64,000 bases of DNA from Streptomyces sp. AM 2-1-1. Its GTDB lineage: Bacteria > Actinomycetota > Actinomycetes > Streptomycetales > Streptomycetaceae. Below, piece by piece: positions 1 to 12,100 of this stretch (position 1 is the stretch's first letter; each line of letters opens with the position of its first letter). A program made the position numbers and the translations under genes. Below the pieces are notes generated by a model that saw only the letters and a program-made list of their open reading frames with translations, was not told the origin of the DNA and ran no database searches. Location of the stretch: positions 372,001 through 436,000 of the forward strand of contig NZ_CP119147.1 in NCBI RefSeq assembly GCF_029167645.1, read 5' to 3'.

Positions 1-110
1 CCGGGTGCTGCGGGCCGAGGTGGTTCAGCAGCCCGCTGTAGGACCAGCTGATGCCGCCGCCGGGGTGGACGCAGAAGAGCGCTGGTGCTGTCCCGGTAGA
101 GCGCAGGGGC
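1..110 (-). other. Start of type I thioesterase domain, truncated by the window edge
   Basis: After T7 the protein reads [18 protein letters not shown], the usual first strand and oxyanion loop of an NRPS-terminal thioesterase. The catalytic Ser, Asp and His lie beyond base 1, so hydrolysis cannot be told from cyclisation. Confidence 0.85.
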
Positions 111-3100
111 AGCAGCACGTCCAGTGCGTCGTCCGGATCGTTCATGGCCAGGCGTTCGGTGAGCCCGGCCACCGTCGGCGCCTCGAAGAGCAGGCGCAGA
201 CCGAGTTCAAGTCCGAGGGTCTCGCGGATCCGGGAGGCCAATCGGGTCGCGAGCAGTGAGTGGCCGCCCAGGTCGAAGAAGCCGTCGTCGATGCTGACGT
301 GCTCCCGGCCGAGGACTTCGGCGAAGAGGCCGCACAGCAGTTGCTCCTGCGGCGTCCGGGGGCCGCGACCGGAGTCCGAGGCCGCCCCGTAGTCGGGGGC
401 GGGCAGAGCGGCCCGGTCGAGCTTGCCGTTGGCCGTCAGCGGCAGCGCCCGCACGGTGACGAAGGCCGCCGGCACCATGTAGTCCGGGAGCTCTCGGCGC
501 AGTCGGCCGGAGAGCTCAGCCGTCTCGGGGCCGCCCTCGGGTGCGGGCACCAGATAGGCGACCAGCCGCTTGTCCCCCGGCCTGTCCTCACGGGCGACGA
601 CCGCTGCCTGAGCGATGCCGGCGCAGCTCGCCAGGACCGCCTCGATCTCCCCGGGCTCGATCCGCAGGCCCCGCAGTTTGACCTGGTGGTCGACGCGTCC
701 GGCGAAGTCCAGCGTGCCGTCTCCGCGCCACCGGGCGAGGTCGCCGGTGCGGTACATACGGCTCCCGGCCGAGCCGTACGGGTCGGCGGTGAAGCGCTCG
801 GCCGTGAGCCCGGGGCGGCCCCAGTAACCGCGGGCCACGCCCGTACCCGCGAGGTACAGCTCACCGACCGTGCCCGTCGGCACCGGACGCAGCCGGTCGT
901 CGAGCACGTAGGCACGCATGTTCGCCATCGGCGTGCCGATCGGCACGGTCGCGGCGTTCTCGGGGAGGTCGCGCACCGGATGGCAGGTGGCCAGGGTGGT
1001 GGCCTCGGTGGGGCCGTAGCCGTTGACCACCTCGATGCCGGGGCAGGCCGCGAGCACCCGGGCGGCGGCGGCCGGCGACACCACGTCGCCGCCGGTCCAC
1101 ACCTCGCGCACCCCGGCGAGCAGGCCCGGGCGCTCCTCGGCGACCAGCCGGAACAGTCCGGCGGTCAGCCACAGCCCCGTCACCCCGTGCGTGGTGACGG
1201 TGTGCTGGAGCAGGTCGAGGTCGAGCCGCTCGGGGGGTGCGACGACGATCCGGCAGCCGTTGAGCAGCGGGACCCACAGTTCGTACGTCGAGAGGTCGAA
1301 GGCGGTCGGCGAGTGCAGCAGCACCCGCTCGTGTCCGCCCCCGCGCCACTCGGGGGTCAGCGCGAGGCCCGCCACGTCCCGGTGGGTGACGGCCACGCCC
1401 TTGGGGCGCCCGGTCGAACCGGAGGTGTACATGATGTACGCCAACTGGTCCTCACGGCACGGCACCGCGGTGCTGAGCGGATCGGACTCCCCGGCCTGGG
1501 CGAGGGCGGTGAGCACCTCCTCGGTCAGCACGACGGCCGCCCCGCTCTCCCGCAGGATCAGATCGATCCGGGAGGAGGGGAAGCGCGGGTCCAGGGGTAC
1601 GTAGGCGCCGCCGGCCTTGATGATCGCCAGGATCGCCACGACGAGCTCCGCCGAGCGGTCCAGCAGGACCGCGACCGGTGTCTCCGGCCGCACGCCTTGG
1701 CGGATCAGCGCGCTCGCCAGGCGGTCGGCCCGCAGGTCGAGTTCCGCGTAGGTCAGCTCGGTGCCGCCCGCGACGACCGCCACCGCGTCAGGGGTGGCCC
1801 GCGCCCGGCGGGCGAAGAGCGCCGGCAGCGCGGCCGACGGCAGCTCCGCGGCCGTGTCGTTGACCTCGTACAGCAGCCGGTGGCGTTCCTCGTCGGACAA
1901 GAGGTCGATCCGGCTGATCGGCCGCTCCGGGTCGGCGGCGGCCGCGCGCAGCAGGCGGGCCCAGCGCTCGAACAGCAGCTCCACGGTGGACGCGTCGAAG
2001 AGGTCGGTGGCGTACTCCACCGCGCCGACCAGACCGCCGGCTCCGCCGTCCGGGCGGAACTCCTCGGCCAGGCTGAACGTCAGGTCGACCCGTGAGGTCC
2101 CGGTCGGGGCCGCCAGGTGGCCCGTCTCCAGTCCTGGCAGCGTGAACTCGCCGACGGGCGCGTTCTGCAGGGCCAGCATGACCTGGAACAGCGGGTGGTG
2201 GGCGAGCGACCGCACCGGGTTGGCCACCTCGACCAGGTACTCGAACGGCACGTCCTGGTGGTCGTACGCGGTGAGCGCCTTCTGCCGCACCCGGCCGAGC
2301 AGGTCGGCGAAGCCGGGGTCGCCGCCGGTGTCGGCACGCAGCACCAGCGTGTTGACGAAGAAGCCGACGAGCTCGTCGAGTGCCTGGTCGGTACGGCCGG
2401 CGATCGGGCTGCCGATCGGGATGTCCGTACCGCCACCGAGCCGGGTGAGCAGGGCGGCGAGACCCGCTTGCAGCACCATGAACATGCTGGCGCCGTGCGC
2501 GGTGGCCAGATCCCGCAGTGCCCGGTGCAGCTCGGGGTCGAGCCGGACCACGACCCGGTCGCCCCGCTGGGAGGCCACCGGCGGCCGGGGCCGGTCGGCG
2601 GGCAGCTGCACCTGCTGGGGAATGCCTGACAGTTCCTCCTTCCAGTAGCCGAGTTGGCGGGCGAACAGGCTCTCCGGGTCGTCGGCGTCGCCGAGCAGCT
2701 CGCGCTGCCAGCCGGTGTAGTCGGCGTACTGCACCGGCAGCGGGGACCACTGGGGTTCCTCGCCCCGGCAGCGCGCCGCGTAGGCCGCCGCGAGGTCACC
2801 GGAGAGTGGTCCCATCGACCAGCCGTCGGCGGCGATGTGGTGCACCACGACCAGCAGTACGTGCCGGTCGGGGGCGAGCGCGTACAGCTCGGCCCGGACC
2901 GGCGGGGCCGCGGCCAGGTCGAACCCGCACCGGGCCGCGTCCGCGAGCCGCTCGGCCAGCCGGCTCTCGTCGAGTTCGACCACCGGGAGCGCCGGCCGCG
3001 CCCGCTCACCGTTCAGCACGACCTGGTGGGGGACGCCGTCGGTCTCGCGGAAGACCGTCCGCAGGCTCTCGTGCCGGCCGATCACGTCCGCGAGTGCGGC

Positions 3101-6100
3101 GTGCAGCGCCGTGCGGTCGAGGTCGCCCTTGAGGCTGAGCGCGAGCGGCATGTTGTAGGTGGGGCTCGGCCCGTCCATCCGGTGCAGGAACCACAGGCGG
3201 CGCTGGGCGAAGGAGAGCTCGACCCGCTCGGGGCGAGGGCGGGCGGTCAGCGCGGGCCGCGCCGCCGTGGAGCCGTCCAGGCGGGCCGCCAGCGCGGCCA
3301 CCGTCGGGGTCTCGAACAGGGTCCGGACCTCCAGCTCCGCGCCGAGGGTCGTCCGGACCCTGGAGGCCAGGCGGGTCGCCAGCAGCGAGTGCCCGCCGAG
3401 GTCGAAGAAGCTGTCCTCGACCCCGACCTGGGCCAGCCCGAGCACCTCGGCGAAGAGTTCGGCGAGGAGTTGTTCCTGCGGGGTGCGCGGCGCCCGTCCG
3501 GCCGCGGCGGCGCCGAGGTCGGGGGCGGGCAGCGCGCGGCGGTCGAGCTTGCCGCTCGCGGTCAGCGGCAGCGCGTCCAGCGTCACGAACGCCGACGGGA
3601 CCAGGTAGTCGGGCAGCCGCCGGCGCAGCCAGTCGCGGAGTTCGCCGAGGAGGGCGCCGGTCTCCCGGCTGCCGGTGGGACGGTTGGTCAGCGACGACAG
3701 GTCCCCGCCACCGGTACCGGCCGACCGGTACGGCTCGACCGGGGAGCCGAGGAGCGTCCGCGGGTCGGTGAAGACGACGTCCAGGGCGTCAGACCCGGTC
3801 GCCGACCAGGTGACCGCCACCTCGCGGCCGGACTCCCGCCCCAGCGCGTGGAACTCCTCCGGGTCGGGAATGCCGCTCTCCTCGGGGGTGTCTCCGGGCG
3901 CGCGCAGCCGCTCCCGCAACTCCGTGAGCGGCACCTCCCCGTCCTGCACCGCCCTGGCCAGGGCGGCCTCCCGCACGACGCGGCGGTTCGGTACCCCGGT
4001 GATCCGCAGCATGCCGGGGGCGGGCTGCCGGGTGAGCGACTCGCGCAGCTCGGCCAGGGCCGAGATCTGCCGCCCCCACGCCAGCTCGACGCAGTGGCCG
4101 GGGGCCTCCGGAGCGACCGCAGACGCGTGCAGCGTCACGTCGTAGCGGTAGCGGGAGAGTTCGTTGTGGTGGTGGCCGCGCTTGAGCTCCACGGTCACCG
4201 CGCCGATGTCGGTGCCGCGGGTCCGCAGGGCGGCGAAGAAGTCCGGGTCCACCAGGAGTTCCTTCTCCACCCTGACGGCCTGCTCCACCGCCCGGCGCAC
4301 GGCCGCCGGGTCGGCGCCCTCGCCGGTCCGGTGCAGTTGTGCGGCGGTGACCAGCGGGCGCAGCAGCCGCAGGTTGCGGACGTCACCGACGAAGAGCGCG
4401 CCGCCCGGGGCGAGCAGGCGCATCAGCTTTCCGATCACCTCGGCGAGGTAGTCGGCGGACGGGAAGTACTGCACCACCGAGTTGATCACGATGGTGTCGA
4501 ACTCCCCGGCCGGCAGCCCGTCGGTGTCGTGCGCGGGACGGGTCTGCAGCACCACGCGCCCGGAGAGCCGCTCCTGACCCGCCACTTGGGCGGTCAGCGC
4601 GTCGATCGCGGTGGCGGAGAAGTCGGTCGCCCAGTAGGTCTCGCAGTGGGGCGCGATCCGCGAGAGCAGCAGCCCCGTACCGACTCCGACTTCCAGCACC
4701 CGGCGGGGCCGCAGGGCGAGGATGCGGGTCACGGTGGCGTCCCGCCACTCCCGCATCTGTTCGACCGGAATCGGACCGGCGTCGTAACTGCTGTTCCAGC
4801 CCACGAAGTTGTCGCCGAAGGCCGCTTCCTCCGGGGCGATGGGCAGGGCGTCGTAGATGTCCTGCCACTCCCCCACGTGGTCCGTGTCCAGCCCGCTGTC
4901 GCGGGCCGCGTCCTGGTGCGGGACGACGTAGCCGACGAGCCGGTCGTCCCGGGCGAGGACGGCGGCCCGGGCGACGGCGGGGTGCTCGGCCAGCGCGGCC
5001 TCGATCTCGCCGGGCTCGACGCGGAAGCCGCGGACCTTCACCTGGTCGTCGGCGCGGCCGGCGTACTCCAGCTGGCCGTCACCCCGTCGGCGCACCAGGT
5101 CGCCGGTACGGTACATCCGCGCGCCCGCGGTTCCGAACGGGCAGGCGACGAACCTGCCGGCCGTCAGTCCCGGCCGGTTCAGGTAACCCCTGGCGAGGCC
5201 CGCGCCCGCGACGTACAGCTCCCCCGTGACGCCCGTCGGCACCGGCCGCAGCCGGTCGTCCAGGACGTAGACCCGGGCGTTGGCGATCGGCCGGCCGATC
5301 GGCGGTGCTCCGGCCGCCGGGAGCAGCGGGTCGCTCATGGTCGCGCAGACCGTGGTCTCGGTCGGGCCGTACGCGTTGATCATCCGGCGTCCGGGTGCCC
5401 AGCGTTCCACCAGTTCCGGCGGGCACGCCTCGCCCGCCACCACCAGCGTGGACGCGGTGATCCCGCCGTCCGGCACTGCGGCGAGGACGGAGGGGGGCAC
5501 CGTGACGTGGGTGATGCCGAGGCCCGGATCGGTCAGCGCGGCGAGTGGCTCAACCGCGGGGGGCAGCACGAGGGCCGCGCCGCACAGCAGGGCGGTGAAG
5601 ATCTCCGAGACCGACGCGTCGAAGCTGGGTGAGGCGAACTGGAGGACCCGGCTGCCGGATTCGATCGCGAAGCGCTCGATCTGTGCGGCGACCAGGCTCG
5701 CCACGCCGGCGTGGCTGACGACGACGCCCTTGGGCCGGCCGGTCGACCCCGAGGTGTAGATCACGTAAGCGGGGTGCCGGACGTCGACCACCACCGCCGG
5801 GTCGCTCTCCGGCAACCCGCGGACCCCGGCCACCATCGCGGGATCGTCGACCACCACCGCCGGACGGGCGTCCGCCAGCATGAACGAGATCCGCGACGCC
5901 GGATACCCGGGATCCACCGGCAGATACGCCGCCCCCGCCTTCAGCACACCCAGAACCGCCACCACCGACTCCACCGACCTCGGCAGAGCCACCGCCACCA
6001 CCTGCTCCGGACCCACCCCCCGAGCGATCAGCGCATGCGCGAACCGATTCGCCCGCACATCGAGCTGCCGATACGTCAACTCCACGTCCCCGCAGACCAG

Positions 6101-9100
6101 CGCGACCGCCTCCGGCGCCGCCACCACCCGCGCCGCGAGGGCCTGTGGCAGCGGGACGGTGCCGACGTCCCGGGCGGTCGCGTTGTCCTGTTCCAGCAGC
6201 CGGTGCCGCTCGTCGGTGCCGAGGAGGTCGATCTCTCCGATCGCCCGGTCCGGATCGGCGGTGACGGCCTCCAGCAGGAGTGTCCAGCGCCGGACCAGGG
6301 AAGCGACCGTCGAGGGGTCGAAGAGGTCGGTGGCGTACTCGACCGCGCCGACGATTCCCGCCGGCCGTCCGTCCGGACCGAAGTGTTCGACCATGCTCAC
6401 TCCCAGGTCGAACTTGGCGGTCCCGGTCGCGACCGCGCAGGTGGCGACGTCGAGGCCGGGCAGCGAGAACCGGCCCATGGGGGCGTTCTGCACGGCGACG
6501 ATGGTCTGGAACAGCGGGTGGTGGGAGAGGGACCGGGAGGGGTTCAGCGCCTCCACCAGGTGCTCGAAGGGCACGTCCTGGTGCGCGTAACCCGACAACG
6601 CGGTCTCCCGCACTCGGCCCAGCAACTCCACGAAACTCGGATCACCACTCGTGTCGGTACGCAGCACCAGCGTGTTCACGAAGAACCCGACCAGATCGTC
6701 CAACGCCTCGTCCGTACGCCCCGCGATCGGACTCCCGATCGCGATGTCCGTACCCGCACCCAACCGCGTGTACAACGCCGCCAACGCCGCCTGCACCACC
6801 ATGAACAGGCTTGTCCCGGTGCTGCGGGCCAACTCCAGCAGAGCGGCGTGCAGTCCGGCGTCCAGCTCCAGGCCGATGTGGTCCCCGCACCGGCCGGCGA
6901 CGGCGGGGCGCGGCCGGTCGGTGGGCAGGGGGAGCAGTTCCGGCAGGTCGGACAGCTGCCGCTTCCAGTAGTCGAGTTGCTGGGCGAACCGGCTCCGCGG
7001 GTCTGCGGCGTCACCGAGCAGCTCGCGCTGCCAGAGCGTGTAGTCGGCGTAACTCACCGGCAGTGCGGGCCGGTTCGGCGCCCTGCCTTCACATCGGGCC
7101 GTGTACGCCTCGGCCAGGTCGCGGGCGAGCGGTCCGGTGGACCAGCCGTCGGCGGCGATGTGGTGCATGACCAGCAGCAGCACGTGCTCGTCCGGCGCGA
7201 CGGCGAACAGCTCCGCCCGCAGCGGCGGCTCCGTCGCCAGGTCGAAGGGGTGCCGGGCGAACTCGGCCAGCCGGTCGTGCAGTTCGTCCGGTGCCACCTC
7301 GGCCGGCCGGGCCGGGAGGCGGAACGCGGCGGCGTCCAGCACACGCTGGCAGGGGACGCCGTCGACTTCGGGGAAGACCGTCCGCAGGCTCTCGTGCCGG
7401 GCCACCACGTCCGTGAGCGCGTGGTCCAGCGCGACCCGGTCGAGCGTTCCGGTCAGCCGCAGTGCGAGCGGGATGTGGTAGGTCGCGGCAGCGGCGTCCA
7501 TACGGTGCAGGAACCACAGCCGGCGCTGGGCGAAGGAGAGGGGCACGGCCTCGGGCCGCTCGTACGCGGTCAGCGCCGGGCGAGCCCGGCCGGCCCCGGT
7601 CAGCGCCTCGGCCAGTCCGGCCACGGTGGGGGTCTGGAAGAGTGCACGCAGCCCGAGCTCCACGCCGAGCACCGAACGCACCCTGGCGACCAGCCGGGTG
7701 GCGAGCAGGGAATGCCCGCCCAGGGCGAAGAAGTCGTCGTCGGCCGAGACCTCCGGCACGTCGAGCACCTCGGCGAAGAGCCCGGCGAGGATCTGCTCCT
7801 GCGGCGTGCGCGGCGTCCGCCCGCCGCTCCCGGGAGCGGTTTCGGGCGCGGGCAGCGCTGCCCGGTCCAGCTTCCCGTTGGGCGTCGTCGGCAACGTGTC
7901 CATCACCACGAAGACGGACGGCACCAGGTAGTCCGGCAGCCGCGGGCGCAGGTGCGCAGCCAACTCCGCGGGGCGGACGGCCAGGTCGGGACGGGCCGCG
8001 ACGTAGCCGACGAGCCGGTCGTCCCGGGTAACGACGGCCGCCTGGGCGACGGCGGGGTGTTCGGCCAGCGCGGCCTCGACCTCGCCCGGCTCGACGCGGA
8101 AGCCGCGGACCTTCACCTGCTGGTCGGCGCGGCCGGCGTACTCCAGTGCGCCGTCGGGCCGGCGCCGCGCCAGGTCGCCGGTGCGGTACATCCGCGCACC
8201 GGCGGGACCGAACGGGCAGGCGACGAACCTGCCGGCCGTCGGACCCGACCTGTTCAGGTAGCCGCGGGCCAGACCCGGGCCCTCGACGTACAGCTCTCCC
8301 TCCACGCCGGGCGGTACGAGGCGCAGCCTCTCGTCCAGCACGTACACCCGGAAGCCCGCCACCGCCCGGCCGATCGGCGGCACGCCGGACTCCGCGGAGA
8401 GCGGGTCGCTCATGGTCGCGCACACGGTCGTCTCGGTCGGGCCGTACGCGTTGATCATCCGGCGTCCGGGCGCCCAGCGTTCCACCAGCTCCGGCGGGCA
8501 CGCCTCGCCCGCCACCACCAGGGTGGTGGCGGTGAGGGCGGCGGCGTCCAGCGCGGCCAGCGCCGAGGGCGGCAGCGTCACGTGGGTGACGGCGAGCCGG
8601 TGGTCGGTCAGGGCTTCCAGTGGGTTCTCGGCCGGGGCCAGGACGAGGGCCGCGCCGGTGAGCAGCGCGCTGCAGAGGTCCCAGAAGGCCGCGTCGAAGC
8701 TGGGCGAGGCGAACTGGAGGACCCGGCTGCCCGGCCGCACACCGAGCCGGTCCGCCTGTGCCGCCACCAGCCCCGCCACGCCGGCGTGGCTGACGACGAC
8801 GCCCTTGGGCCGGCCGGTCGACCCCGAGGTGTAGATCACGTAAGCGGGGTGCCGGACGTCGACCACCACCGCCGGATCGCTCTCCGGCAACCCGCGGACC
8901 CCGGCCACCATCGCGACATCGTCGACCACCACAGCCGGACGGGCGTCCGCCAGCATGAACGAGATCCGCGACGCCGGATACCCGGGATCCACCGGCAGAT
9001 ACGCCGCCCCCGCCTTCAGCACACCCAGAACCGCCACCACCGACTCCACCGACCTCGGCAGAGCCACCGCCACCACCTGCTCCGGACCCACCCCCCGAGC

Positions 9101-12100
9101 GATCAGCGCATGCGCGAACCGATTCGCCCGCACATCGAGCTGCCGATACGTCAACTCCACGTCCCCGCAGACCAGCGCGACCGCCTCCGGCGCCGCCACC
9201 ACCCGCGCCGCGAAGAGCCCGGGGAGGTCGCCCCCGGGTGCCCGGGCCTCCGGCGCGGGCAGCAGTTCGCCGCGTTCGTCGGCGGAGAGCAGATCGATCC
9301 CGCCGATCGGCCGGTCGGGTGTGGCGGCGACCGCGGCCAGCAGCCTGGTCCACCGGGCCGCCAGCAGCTCGACCGTCGGGCGGTCGAACAGGTCGGTGCT
9401 GTATTCGATTGCGCCGCCGAGCCCGGCAGGCGCGCCGTCGGGACCGTACTCCTCCGCGAACCCGAAGGTCAGGTCGAGCCGCGCCGTTCCGGTGAGCACG
9501 GCCATCCCGGTGACCTTCAGGCCCGGGAGTCCGAAACCGCCGCCCGGCGCGTTCTGCACGACCAGTCCGGTCTGGAACAGCGGGTGGTGGGAGAGGGACC
9601 GGGAGGGGTTCAGCGCCTCCACCAGGTGCTCGAAGGGCACGTCCTGGTGCGCGTAACCCGACAACGCGGTCTCCCGCACCCGGCCCAGCAACTCCACGAA
9701 ACTCGGATCACCACTCGTGTCGGTACGCAGCACCAGCGTGTTCACGAAGAACCCGACCAGATCGTCCAGCGCCTCGTCCGTACGCCCCGCGATCGGACTC
9801 CCGATCGCGATGTCCGTACCCGCACCCAACCGCGTGTACAACGCCGCCAACGCCGCCTGCAGCACCATGAAGAGGGTCGCGCCCGATCGTCGGGCCAACG
9901 CCACCAGCCGCGCGTGCAGTTCGGCGTCGATCCGGAGCTCCAGCAGGTCGCCGCCGTACGACATGACCGCCGGGCGCGGCCGGTCGGCGGGCAGCCGCAG
10001 CTGTTCGGGCAACCCGGCCAGGGTCCGCTTCCAGTAGGCGACCTGCCGGGCGAACACGCTGTCGGCGTCGTGCTCGTCGCCCAGGATCTCGTGCTGCCAC
10101 AGCGTGTAGTCGCCGTACGTGACCGGCAGCGGCGGCCACGCCGGTGCCTCGCCGGCCTGCCGGGTGGCGTAGGCGGCGGCCAGGTCACGGGCGAGCGGGC
10201 CCATGGACCAGCCGTCCCCCACGATGTGGTGCATGACCAGCAGCAGCACGTGCTCGTCCGGCGCGACGGCGAACAGCTCCGCCCGCAGCGGTACTTCCGA
10301 GGTCAGGTCGAACTCGCGCACCGCCGACTCGCGCAGCAGGGCGCGCACTTCCTTCTCCCCGGTGATGCGCACGGTCAGCGGAAGGGCGACCTCGGCGGGG
10401 TCGAGCACCCTCTGGTGCGGAATTCCACCCGTGTGCGGGAAGACCGTGCGCAGCGTCTCGTGCCGGGCCGCGACGTCCACGAGCGCGGCGCTCAGCGCGT
10501 CCCGGTCCAGGTCTCCGGACAACCGCAGGGCCAGCGGCATGTGATAGGTGGCGCTCGGCGCCCCGAACTGCTGGAGGAACCAGAGCCGGCGCTGGGCGAA
10601 CGACAGCGGCATCGGTTCGCGGCGGGGCCGGGGCACCAGGGCCTGCCGCGCCGTTCCGGCACCGTGCAGTCCCGCCGCCGTCGCGGCCGGGGTCGGGTCA
10701 CGGAACAGGGCCCGCAGTTCCAGTTCGACCCCGAGGGTCGCCCGGACCCGCGAGACCAGCCGGGTGGCGAGCAGGGAGTGGCCGCCCAGCGCGAAGAAGT
10801 CCTCGTCGACCCCGACCCGGGCGAGGCCCAGCACCTCGGCGAACAGCTCGCACAGGATCTGCTCCTGAGGCGTGCGCGGAGCACGGCCGCCCGCGGGCGT
10901 GGCAGGCTCCGGGGTGGGCAGCGCCGTCCGGTCCAGCTTGCCGTTCGGTGTCAGCGGCAGCGCGTCGAGCAGCACGAACGCGGACGGCACCATGTACTCC
11001 GGCACCCGGTCGCGCAGGTGCGCCGCCAGCGCCCCCTCCCTCGCCCCGGTCCTGTCCGAAGCGACGACGTAGGCGACGAGCCGGTCCTCGCGGGCCAGCA
11101 CCGCGACCTGGACGACGCCCGGGTGTTCGGCGAGCTGGGCCTCGATCTCGCCCGGCTCGATCCGGAACCCGCGCACCTTGACCTGGTGGTCGACCCGGCC
11201 GGCGAATTCCAGCTCGCCGTCGGCGCGCCAGCGCACCAGGTCGCCGGTGCGGTACATCCGCGCGCCGGCCGGCCCGTACGGGTCGGCGACGAAGCGTCCG
11301 GCGCTCAGGCCGGGACGGTTCAGGTAGCCGCGGGCCAGTCCGGCGCCCGCGAGGTAGAGCTCTCCCGTCACGCCGGGAGCGACCGGTCGCAGGGCCCGGT
11401 CGAGCACGTAGGCACGGCAGTTGGCGATCGGGCGGCCGATCGGCACCGGCTGCGGGCAGTCGGCGGGATCGGCCGGCAGCGGATAGGCGGTGATCACGTG
11501 CGTTTCGGCGGGCCCGTAGTGGTTGTGCAGCATCCGGCCCGGCCGGCGGTCCTGGAAGCGGCGCACGGCACCCCCCAGCCGCATCGCCTCTCCGGCCTGC
11601 GCGACCAGTCGCAGGTGCGGCAGGTCGAGCGCTGCCTCCTCGGCGGCCTCGGCCAGCGCCTCGATCACCAGGTTCGGCGCGAACAGCTCCTCGACCCGGT
11701 GCCGGTCCAGCCAGTGGGCGAACAGCTCGGCGCTGCGGCGCTGCTCCTCGGTCGGCACCACCAGGGTCTTGCCGTACAGCAGCGCGGAGAGCATCTCCTG
11801 CACCGAGACGTCGAAGCTGATCGCGGTGAACTGCGCGGTGCGCGTGCCGGGTTCGCCGCCGACGGCCCGGTGGTGCCAGGCCAGCAGGTTCAGCAGCCCG
11901 CCGGCGGGCATCACCACGGCCTTGGGGCGGCCGGTGGAACCGGAGGTGTAGATGACGTAGGCCGGGTGACGGTCGTCCACCGGGACGACCGGATCGTGCT
12001 CGGGCAGCGGGCCGGAGGGTGTGACGGCCGCGAGGTCGTCGAGCACCACGGCCGGACGGGCGTCCCGCAGCATGTAGTCGATGCGGGCGGACGGATAGTC

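Noticed and set aside
7089..9353. Minus-strand frames of 754 codons here and of 620 codons at 15579-17441
   Set aside because: They are out of phase with the NRPS frame, which carries all core motifs. They show only Arg/Ala/Gly-rich sequence.
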